Assembly (NCBI GenBank): GCA_002633025.1
Contig: NMRB01000418.1
Span: 116,906-180,905 of the forward strand
DNA from: Notospermus geniculatus
Taxonomy: Eukaryota; Nemertea; Pilidiophora; Heteronemertea; Lineidae
Direction of reading: 5' to 3'
DNA: 64,000 nucleotides
Shown piece by piece: positions 22,101-34,100 of this stretch. The translations under genes were made by a program, and so were the position numbers. The notes beneath the pieces were generated by a model. That model was not told where the DNA came from, did not search any database, and worked only from the letters and a program-made list of their open reading frames with translations. Positions within the stretch are counted from its first letter, which is position 1. Every line of letters starts with the position of its first letter.

Positions 22101-25100
22101 TTACGGGATGTCAAGACTCGAGCAAGGTAAGGGGCCTCCGCATCCTTCAGAATCCCACGTGTACGCTGCCTCATGGAACTGGAGGGCGTGACAGATTTAG
22201 GCCTACCTGACCTCTTTACCGCTGTGTAATCGATATTGGAGAATCACCCAGAGGACCCATTTCTCGGTCATAATCTTAGATTTTTAATGAATTTCAGCAG
22301 ATTTTCAATGAACATTTCCTGCAGTTAATTCAGTGCTGCTCTCAGAACTAATCTGTTCCTGACAGAGGTATTGTTTATTTGTCACATAAAAGCCTCCCTT
22401 GGTGACTTGTCAAATGTTTGTCTTGCCATATTGATTTTCAATAAATTGATTTATCAATATGGCCCTGATTGATAAACAACTGTCATGTTATCCACAATTA
22501 TGTCTCGTTAATGTGTCTGGCATCGTCATGCACTAATGAGAAAGAATGAGTTATGTGTACTGTAAAGCAAGATAATTTCCCGGCTGGAAATTTTCGCGAA
22601 TCAAGAATTACAGACATATTCGCGGCAAGATATTTTCGTGAGTCTCTGCCATTTTTTTCAGTTTTTTTTTCACGGACCGTATTTATCACTTGTGCCTACT
22701 CAAATTCGCGACAGGAAATTTCGCGACTCATACACTCTCGCGAAATTCGCGAAAATTTCCTGCACGCGAAATTTTCCTGCTTTAAACAGTAATTGTAAAG
22801 TCTTGTTGATTGTTAGTTAATTTACATCTATTTTGTTAAGTTCTGCCGAGGTGTCTGTCTGTCCTTTTCAAACGTTTTTTTCCACAATGTGATATTGACA
22901 ATGCGAATTAGGTCTATGACGTGTTTCAATTTCATTTAGGCGGTCAAATTACTTCCCGAGGTACTCATAGATAACATAATTGACTNAGGGTTAAGAACCT
23001 TGCTGACTGTGGCTGGCCAAGAGCAAAAGGGTTTGGGGTTAACATGTACATTTGTCATTGTGTTCCAAATCCCACTGCCTGCAGCTGTATGCAGTCTCAT
23101 TCTCACGATTATTGCACGGCTTCCTCAAATATGACAATACCACTCTTTTTATTCAACCCTTGTGTCTACACAATAACATGTCTGATGTGATCTTTTTCTT
23201 TGCCCACTAAAGTGACTTTAAAAATGATTAGTCCAACCTGCTCAGCGACGGAGACATGAATAAACCAGCTAAAAGCATTCTTTTCCTATGCTTTATGATC
23301 AGCCATAAGCGATTTTATGTTCTTGGTAATAATCATTTTGAACCATTTGGAGTAGAATTATTCTTGTGAGTTTACCTGTATATCCTCCCCATGTCACTCT
23401 GTTCGGGTTTACCACTTGGATGAAGCTAGATAAATGCGGTGTGTTTTAAAACAAGACTGGCCTCAGGCTCACATGAAGACATTATCCTACAAGGAGGATG
23501 TATTTAGTCGACTTAAAAATGTAACTTTTTTTTCATTGTGGTGTCAATGGGTGGATATTGTACTGAAAAATAAAAATGAGTTTAGATTTAGAATGAATAT
23601 ACCGGATCAGACAGACAGTCCAGAGGGGATTTTTTAAAGAATTGGAACGTGGCCTAAATTGGTGATCAGATTTCAATTGTCCTGATGAAATCGTGAAACA
23701 CCTTACCAATAATCAAGCNNNNNNNNNNNNNNNNNNNNNNNNNNNNNNNNNNNNNNNNNNGGGGGGACTTGGTACCCCTTGTGGCAGGTGTGTCTGTGTT
23801 CAGTAAAATGAATGGTTCCAAAGAAGATGTACATTGCAGAAAGTTCAAGTAATGCTGAGTGTATGAATTTTTGTGTAGGCCTAATGATTTGTGTGTGACA
23901 GTTTTGAAGTGCGACAGTTCTGAAGTGCCACATGATATATTTGTAGGTGTATGAAAAAGATGACACCAGTATATCAGATGAGGAGAATAAGATCATTCTT
24001 AAGTTCCTCCACGGCCTGGATGAACGTGCCATAGACATGAGAGCGCAACCTGGTGGTGACTTTGGTTCCTATTTACGGGATGTCAAGACTCGAGCAAGGT
24101 AAGGGGCCTCCGCATCCTTCAGAATCCCACGTGTACGCTGCCTCATGGAACTGGAGGGCGTGACAGATTTAGGCCTACCTGACCTCTTTACCGCTGTATA
24201 ATTGATGTTGAAGAATTACCCAGAGGACCTTTCTCGGTTATGATCTCAGATTTTTAATGAATTTCAGCAGATTTTCAATGAACATTTCCTGCCGTTAATT
24301 CAGTGCTGCTCTCAGAACTAATCTGTTCCTGACAGAGGTATTGTTTATTTGTCACATAAAAGCCTCCCTTGGTGACTTGTCAAATGTTTGTCTTGCCACA
24401 TTGATTTTCAATAAATTGATTTATCAATGTGGCCCTGATTGATAAACAACTGTCATGTTATCCACAATTATGTCTCGTTAATGTGTCTGACATCGTCATG
24501 CACTAATGAGAAAGAATGAGTTATGTGTACTGTAAAGCAAGATAATTTCCCGGCTGGAAATTTTCGCGAATCAAGAATTACAGTCATATTCGCGGCAAGA
24601 TATTTTCGTGAGTCTCTGCCATTTTTTTCAGTTTTTTTTTCACGGACCGTATTTATCACTTGTGCCTACTCAAATTCGCGACAGGAAATTTTCGCGACTC
24701 ATACACTCTCGCGAAATTTGCGCAATTTTCCTGCTTTAAACAAAATTGTAGAAATAAAGTCTTGTTCATTGTTAGTTAATTTACATCTATTTTGTTAAGT
24801 TCTGCCGAGGTGTCTGTCTGTCCTTTTCAAACGTCTTTTTCCACAATGTGATATTGACAATGCGAATTAGGTCTATGACGTGTTTCAATTTCATTTAGGC
24901 GGTCAAATTACTTCCCGAGGTACTCATAGATAACATAATTGACTGTTAACTGTCTGATCATTTCTTCCATACAAATAGATATCGGTATGTTGCAAGTGTT
25001 GTGACGTGACTGTTGTGTGCCAACTCAACTTAAGCTTAACCCTTTCGCTCCCTCAGGACCATTACATCCCAAAGGCCTACACCTGAAAATGACCAGAGTA

Positions 25101-28100
25101 GGAGTGAAAGGGTTAAATGGAACTTTGAGGTGTTGTTGCCTGTCAAAATGTTGTGTTTCAATGTTGTCTTACCAGTTGTGGATGGACCATGATCTCATAA
25201 TACATGTCTAAAAATAGCATGAAATTCAGAATGTCCCACCATGGTGCATCTGCTGCCTAACGAACATTTACCCTAAGATCACCTATCACAAGAAAGTCGT
25301 CAATAAAACCACCTCATATATGTCGCCTTTGAACTTTTCAATTCGTTCAAAGACCTTTCAGCATGTTTTCACAGCTAACATGTTCTAATTTTCCTAATGG
25401 CCCCAGTTACCTTTCAAACTGGTAACATTCATGAATACCGTTGTCAATGCACTTGTGTCTCTGATAATTTATATCCAATCATATGGTTTTCTTTGAACTT
25501 TCTTATAATCAATGACCCTTTTCTGATTTCATTCACTGCTTGAGTTATGCTCCAATGACCTCATATAGAAAATGTGATATGATATATGAGGTCGCTGTTT
25601 TGTTGAGGTGACTAACTCATGTATGGGTTGTAAGGGGGCTCTCCCATATACCCGGTAAGGCAAGATTGATTTTTGTCATGGTATTTTAATAGGAGCTGTC
25701 AGTCAGTTGATCAATAGGTGTCACTACGGCCCAATTCAATGCCTAGCCGACCCATTCATGCTTGAGCACCAATCAGGAAAATTTTCTTTTGTATTGGTCC
25801 ACTTCAACGTTGCTGCCATCTTTTGGCAGTAGCGTGGCTGACTGCTCCTATTACATCGCTTAACCATTTCACTCCCAAGGCTAATTCTGATGATTCCAAT
25901 ATGACTCCATATTTCGGTATGAATCCTTGTTTCAATATGACTCCTTATTTCAATAAAATTATGACCCCCTTCTTTCATCTTTCTCCCAGTTCTGTCAGGC
26001 CTTCCTCAGATGGTGTAGGTGTCAGGTTTGACGATAATGTCTCCATATCTACCATAAATGACGACGAAGGAAAATCGGCCGAACTCTTGACGGCCAACAG
26101 TGAGAAACTGACGGAACCATTTCATTCCAGCAGGTGGGTACAACATGTAATTTCCTGTCTTGTTGTACTCTACAACTAGTTCTATGGCTTACCGGTAACC
26201 AGTTGGCCAAGAGCTGCTACTTGAGTTTCCCAGGAAGGTTTCTGGAGAGACTCAGACTGGAGTGATATGAATCACTTTGAGACTGTATTTCAGTGGAAAG
26301 TGCAATATAAATGTTTTGTACTATGAATCGCTCACTTCAATGTTTTCAGGCCCCTCAGTTCAGCTTCCGGCAGACGTTCTTTCAAGGTGCTCTCAACGGA
26401 CCGACTCACAGCGTCTTTGAAATCAGCCAATCTTCTTGAGACCCCTTCACCTGTTAGCACAAGATATTCTTACGGTGAGTGAGATCTTTCAACACACCTG
26501 CATACTGCTCCTGCAGAAGTTTTTCTTTTTCCCTTTTCTTCAATTGCATTGAAATTCTCTTTCTACTGTCTTATCTTATGAATTCAGATGACGTCCTGGT
26601 CAGACATTATCCTGAACGTGTCACTAGTGCTCAGCCCAGGAGACGGCGGCGGCCTCCTCCGCAGAGACGAGCAGGATCGGGGAATGAGTTGAGACAGAGA
26701 CGACAAAAAAGAGATGATGAACTGAGCGTGAAATCGGAACACCGTAAGCAGCAGTTGCTTCGGCGGCAGAGAAAGGCCGAGGTTGCAAATGGAGGTCAAG
26801 GTCAAGTGACAGAAGGTCAAGGTCAAGTGGCAGATTATAAAGCGGATGAAGTAGACGATACTCTTGCGCAGAGTCTAGCTGAGGAAGTTATCAGTGAGGA
26901 GGAGACTTTGCAGAACATGGTGCTGTCGGGTGAGACTAGTGGAACTGGAGATGACAAAAGAAGAGAGTCCCGGATAACTCAGGAAAATAAACAAAAACGT
27001 ACTGTAACTAGTCCTTCATCTCCCAAGAGTAACCGCTCGAGTCCAGCATCACAACAAGAGACAGATCCAGGTGGAATATCCAGCGTGGTGATCCGACAAG
27101 CCGATGGAACGTTTACAGATCGTGTGATCAGCTCCGATCGTGATCGTGACGACCTGATCGCACATGACGACGATCGTGTCAGTATCTCATCATCGGTCCT
27201 TGAAGAACAGGATATCGATCTCCCATCAGGTAAGCCTAATTAGTTGTTTGTAATCATTCTTGGTTTTGTCTCCATGAATTATAAATCAACCTTCTCTGTG
27301 GTTGATTCCTTTCTCTGGCATTTTCTCTTGGTTCATTTGTGTATCGGTCTTCATAAAACAATACAGGCTGATATCAGTTTGGGAAAGTGCTTTATTCCTT
27401 TGTCATTGGTTTCGGTTCAATGTTTGGTGAGTTCAGTTAAACTTTGGTTTTTACGTAGAAATTTCACTATAGAGCTCAGCACAGCACCTGAACCTTGATA
27501 TTTACTTGAGTATGGTACAGCGCCTTGAGTATCTGTACTTTGATATTTACTTGAGTACAGTGCCTTGAGTATCTGTACTTTTACTGGAGTAAAGTTCCTT
27601 GATATTCCTTTGATATTTACTTGAGTGCTGAGCACCAGAATCCGAACTTTGGTATTAACTTGAGAGTTGAGCACCCGTTGTTGAGCACCGTTAGGCCTAC
27701 CCACTGTATATAATGTTTCTGGTGCTCAGTTCTCAAGTGTATGATATTTGGATGATTGCTATGTATATGTAGGAGAAAACCAGACCTGGAGAAATCTGGA
27801 AAGTCAGGGAGTTGCTTTCTCTCCAGTATAGTATGAGGGAATGTTTCTTGATGGAGTCTACTTGACCAACAAAATTTTTTGTCTCATTTTGCAGAAGATG
27901 AAGGGAGACCTTCCAAGTGGAGCGATGCCCGCCACACTCAACAAACTGATCAACCTCCTGCAGCTGCTTTGAAAGGTAAGATGGAGTTATTCTTTGATTA
28001 CCTCAGATTAACCCGCAGTAAAAACAAATGGGAAAAAAGTTGACGTGTGCTCATATGCTTGGCACTGGATGACTTTAATAATTAAGTTTCAATTTGTTCT

Positions 28101-31100
28101 GCTTTCGTGCGAAGTCAGAATTTTGTTTTACGACTGCATGGTTCATTTCTTCATGAATAAAAGATGACAGTGTTGTGTCTGAGCATTGGACAAAAACAAA
28201 GTATCGTATTAGCTAATTCTCTCAATCTTTTCATAATTTAGAAAAACTACCAATTGCTGCACAGGAAGAGGAGGCATTTGAGGGTGAATTTGAACAAGAT
28301 GTTCAAACACTGATTGAAAAAGAAGGGTAAGTGAGTCTGTCAACATGTAGGCCTACATATAATCCAATGCCTGGCCATGGAAATGATGAGGCAAGAGGCT
28401 CTAATCGTAGACTGAGGAAAACTGTTGTGCCTGTCACCTCTGAGGATCCGGGTTCAATCACTGGTCAGGGTCTGCTTTTGAGTATATTCGGATGGAAGTT
28501 GAGATCTTGTTATGACATCTTGGTTTCAGTGGTTTATCTCCTCCTGCTGCTGCTGATGCTGAGGATGAAGATGAGATGTACGATGATGATGCTGACTACG
28601 GAGATGAAGATTACGAAGATGAAGATTATTTATACGAAGACGGTGAGGAATATGATGACTTTGAGGAAGAGGACTACAATGAACAAGTGGGTGCTACACA
28701 GCCATTGATGCCACATTATACAGGTTAGTCATGCTACACAGCTTATCAGATCAAGGCCTTACCCATCCTGGGGTAATCAGTCAGTGGCCAAAGTGCTCAC
28801 TCCCTTTGCCTTTGCTTTGTTCACATACATGTACCTGTAGGCCTATGTGTAGCGAAACAGGTCTAAACTACAGTATAACAAAGTATACACTTCTGGTAGC
28901 TCGACTTGAAAGTGCCAGCCTGAAGAAGACCTCGGTTGGGGTCGAAAATTTGCGAAATTTTTAGAGGACGACCTCTATTATTATATCATTTTGTGTGTCG
29001 CGTTTTGTGCTCTATTTTTGGGTATAACAAAGAAAGTTGTTCATTCTTTTGTACCGATATTACTTTTTCATCAGGTACTTTATTTTCTGGTGGTGCTGCA
29101 ACATTCTCACTTGATAATACTCTGGCTGAAACTCAAGATCTCGCTGACATCGTGATTGATGAGGGTATCCAGATGCTGCCACACACTCTCGACGCGGTGG
29201 CAGGTTCGAGGCCTGACACTGCCACTCAAGGTGCGTATAGTTTGTCATGTATAAAACAGGTACATTACCTACAGGTTTGGATGTAAAGTCTTAGAAGTGA
29301 ATTAGATGGAGTGGATATTGAATGAAGAAGGCATCTCCCAACTTGGTTCTAGACAGGTTTATTTGGGTATTTTGTCAATGTTTTGCCAGGACAACTGGAC
29401 AGAATGTTCCATTGGATATGTCAGTTGCCCACTCCATTGTTCCTTTACTTGCTTCCATGTACATGTAACTGTACAACTGTATCTTTGCATTTCCCTGATG
29501 AGCTGTGTGAGCAAACAGATTATTCATAGAAATGATGTTCCTCTTTCAGATGACAGTCCATCGGAGGCCGCCACCCCTTCTGCACCTCCACCGTCACCAC
29601 CAGGCTCCAGGATGTCCGCATGCGCTCAAAAACGAGTGTCGTCTAGAGCATCATCAAGTGGATCAAGACATGGGTCTGCAGCTGGGTCTGCTCCTACATC
29701 CCAACCAGGGTCTGCCCCACAATCCCGTGCTGGATCAGCAAAAGCTAAGGCGGCAACAAGAAAATCACTGACAACTGAAAAACTGGTAGCATCAACGGAA
29801 AGTTTTGATCAAGTTAAGGAGCCGTCTTCTTCCAGATCCACTCCAGGTAGGTCAGGTTGTCTTCTTAGGAATATTGGCGAACTGACATTCAGTTCGAAGT
29901 GCGACATCTATTGCCTATCACTGTGCATGTACAACTTTAATTTCAGTTGAGGATATTGTCCCAGCAGAGTACCTTAAAGAACATCAGTTCTTGCCAGGTG
30001 GGCACAGGACACAGTCAGAAGCAGGAAGGACTTTAGATAGCGGAATAGGAACCGATACGCCGAGATTGTCACTGAAACCTGACTCTACTGCAGATAGCAG
30101 TTCAGTACTCCAGGAGTCCCCTGTCCCAGCTCCAAGTGTGACTGCCAAGCTGCCAGTGGAGACTGCCAATGCTGTTTCAACAGAAGAGGTAAGAGAAGGG
30201 AAGCAGTGCTCCACATCAGATCTTTCTCCTGGGAGTTGGCCCTCAATGGGCAATTAACTTATGGTTTCCTTACGAAGTACCGTGAGCCAGAAAACTTGAT
30301 TTGTACTGTAAGCCAAGGATATTTCATTTGTGACCCATCACCACAAAATGAGTCTTACATTGCTCAGAATATGAACCAGAGTGAACAAAAATAACCTCCA
30401 GGATGAAAAGGAAGAAAGAGAATCACTCAGGTTTCACAAAAGTCAGACAACAGGCCAAGGTCTTCTGAAATTGACAAATATTTGGTTTCACCCTGCCATC
30501 CTCAGAGTGACTTACAGCTCATTATGTGGTGACGGGTCACATTTTGTTTCAGTTGGTGAAAAACCGAGTGAATTTCAAGCTTACTCCTAAGATCGATGAA
30601 AGGAAGCCACCCCATGAACCTAAAGACGTTACTAAGGCCATTGGAATCACCTCAAAAGTGGTTGAAAGTTATGTAAGTCCTGTCAGATCTCAGTTTTCCT
30701 GGTCTAAAGTATTGTCTGTGTGTAAGAATATTCAACCCAGTAGCGCACCCTGTAGGATGAGGTAATCCACAGTTACCTCCCCCTACACTTTTGAAATTGT
30801 TTAAACCCAGTCCTTATCCTGTAGCCTCTTCATTTCAGCAGCCTTCTGATAGCGAAAGTCACACAAGTCCATCCATTCCAAACAATATAATGGAATTGCC
30901 TCCCTCAGCACAGAAGGAAGCTCTGCATTTAGAAAAAGAGAAGGCGAAAGTGAACAAACTTGAAAAAGAAGGTACGCCTTTAATACTCTTTCCGCCTGGG
31001 ATTCGGCTACTTATTTCATGCTTCAAACCAGATTTTCTTATGAAGTAAATTTGGCACTTCTTTTCAGTCGAAGCTATGCTGACTCAAGATCACGACCAGA

Positions 31101-34100
31101 AATATGATGAAGGCATGACTGTGGAGGAGCTTGAACTGGAACAGAAGATTCTTGAGGTAGGCCTGATGACACTCTGTCAACCACGTGGTTCAAATTTGTT
31201 TGTGTATACACTTAATGACGATTTGTATTTGATTTTATCGTCAGTGCTGGAGCTATAGCATTATTGGCCGTTGTAAGTACGGAGGAGGCCATCTCAAGCT
31301 ACTCATGTTCCCCACTTGGATGGGATCCTTTACTTGCCCTTGGAAAGGCACAAGACACCACGGCTTACTGTCCCAAGCAACGGACTTGAAGAGACAGGGA
31401 TGATTTATCCCGTATGGCCTAGGCTGGATTCAAACCCAGGACCTGCCACGTGCCAAGTGATAACCACTCAGCTATGAAGGCTCCTCAATTTAAGCACACA
31501 AAAAGTGTGAATTGTGCCAGTGAGAAAATGCAGTGGTCGGTTTATCTCATTTCAGGAAAAGATGAAGAAAGCTGAGAAGATCGCATCTGGTGCGAAGGAA
31601 GAGAAACCAAAGGGAAAGAAACCTAAAATAGTGAAAAAAGAACCAATCACCAAAGACCAAAGAAGGAGGAGCACAAGAGCAAATGAAAACAAAACAGTTG
31701 ATCTTGAAGAGCAGAGAAAGGCTCTGCAGCAGAAGAAGGAAGAAGAGAAAAAGGTAAATCATCGTGTTCGTGATGATGGGAGCCAACGAGGTGTAGTGGC
31801 TCAAGTCTGTGGTTCCCAGAAGGTCCCAGGTTCAATCCTCACTGTCAACATAACCCCAACCAACGGTAATCCACCGCCCCCTGTTCCCATCAATCTGGTT
31901 CTTATTAATTCTTGGTAATATTCATGTGATATTTCTCCTTTCAGCGACGGCTTGAACAGGCAATGGAGATGCAAGCGAAGATAGTGGAAAAAGAGATTAG
32001 CAAGAAGAAGGAATTGGAAGAAGCTGCAGAGAAAACCGCTGTAGGGAGACACTTTTGTTATTTTCTTTTGATCATTTGCCTCTGTTTGTGCTGGTGTAAA
32101 TTGTTTAGCTGAATACTCAAAACAGTCCATCAATATTGAAGATGCTCTTCACTTTGAAGTTGGAATGTCTCGTGTGTGCTAAGGGAGTCATTTACTGCAT
32201 GACTTTGCTCCCAGTAAATGTTATCTGATGCCTCTTTGACTTACAGCCCAAAAGAAAGAGGCGGTTCAAAAAATCTAGAACTGTTTCTGGTGATATTGGT
32301 CACAAGGTAAACTGGTTGAGAAGATTCTGCATGCATTGGGCACATCTCTGTGTTTCATCACTTTTGGAGTTTCACTAAAGTTTGGTGAACAAATCATTAC
32401 TAAGACATTACCAAATATCGCTAAGCAAAAACTAAAGGGAAATTCCGAAAAACGGCCCAGGACAATGGCTGTCAGATATCTTGACAACACATTTTCTCAA
32501 TCATCCTGATATTACGGATGCATATATTGACCACTGTGGTGTCTTTCACATTTTCTGGCAGTTCTAGTTTCCACACTTTCACAGCATCATTCAAATACCG
32601 ATTACTTCCTCAAAAGAAGGCATATTACAAGACTGGATAGAATCTAGAAGTCTGGAGTGATCCTTGGATGTCAGTCACTGTCAGAGCTGATGTGAAGAGA
32701 CTTAGGAAGTCACTGAGGTCACCAAATATCACTTTTGGCATGATTTGGCACATCACTTGTCTTGCTCTATGACTGACAGTCACACTTAAGTCATGAGTAT
32801 ATGTACTTGGGAACACAGGATTTCAGAGGGCAATATTTAAGATTTGTGGAATGAGGTCTTGATTTTGGTTCTGTCCAAGGTAGATGGGTGCCTCCGAGGT
32901 CCTTCAATGGGTATCCTAACATTATGTAACAAAAAGTTATTCCTTCCTGCAGGAAATTGAGGAGCAAATGGCTGCATTAGCACATGAAGCTGAGAATGCT
33001 GAACAGTTAGAAGAAGAGGCCAAAGTAGCTCTTGTTGCTGCCAGGAAAGCAGCACGGGAGGAACGTGAAGTCAGAAGAAAGAAGGAACAGGAGCGGCGGC
33101 GACAGGAGGCGGCCCAGAAACGACGACATGAGTGGGACATGATGGATAGAGCGAAGAAGAAGGAGATGGAGATGTTGGCAAATATCAGAGGGGCTGACGC
33201 CCATCGGAAGCTGATGGAGGAGGAAAAGTGGAGGAGAGAAGAACAGGAAGAGGCAGAGTTGATGAAACTAGAGGTCAGTTGAAATCAGACTCTGAAGGAA
33301 TTTGTTTAGAATATGTTTTATCTCTGAGAGAGATAAAAATTTCTTTCATTCAGTTAATCAGCATTTATTTGACGAAGTCCTTCCTTTCCAATGATTGGTT
33401 AACAATATTTTTTGCAGGAGGAAGAGCGTCTTGCTCGGATCGCAGCAGAGGAGGAGGAACGAAGAATTGCTGCGATAGAGAAAGAAGCAGAGGAAGAAGC
33501 GCTTTCAAGGTTGAGAAAAGAAAGGGATGAGGCAGAGAGGAAACGAAGACAGCTGATGATTCAGGCGGAGAGATTAGCTGAGATAGAGGAGCAGAAGAGA
33601 CAAGCCTTCCTTGAGGAGCAAAGGATTGCCGAAGAAGAAAGAAGGAAGATTGAGGAGAAAGAAGAGAGAAAGAGAGAAGAGGAAAGGCAAAGGCTGTTAC
33701 AGGTGATTGTAGCAAGAGTTATTACGTCTTTGACTGTTTAGGGCACTTTTCCAGCTGTGTTTGGTGACCCTGACGTCATGACGTCACTGATGACGTCATG
33801 ACGCAACCGATGACGTCAAGACGTAGTTGTGACGTCATCAATGACGTCAGAGCATGAAGCTTCAATTTCTGTAGCCAAGGCAACATGGAGAAATGCCAAA
33901 AGTGTGAATTCGGCGTCCAGGCAGTGTGCCCTGCAGGTTTTAAGTGACAAGTTATGCCTGCAAGGTTCAGGAGGATGATTTTGCCATTAAGATGCTCATT
34001 AGATGCAGTGGCAGTAAATTAGAACGGTAGTGTAGGCTACAGGCAAACAATAAGTGAGGAAGCATGACACTAGCTATACACTCGCAGGAAATGGGAAGTC

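Larger units (their letters stand above)
22987..24945. repeat. Copy B of the 2-kb tandem duplication
   Basis: Matches copy A from the single N to the shared end '…AGATAACATAATTGACT'. It carries a duplicate of the 152-nt exon at 23947-24098, differing by one synonymous base (GCGCAA instead of GCGCAG), with the same splice sites. It also holds a 42-N gap at 23719-23760. Very high similarity suggests two alleles placed side by side, or a recent duplication. Confidence 0.85.
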
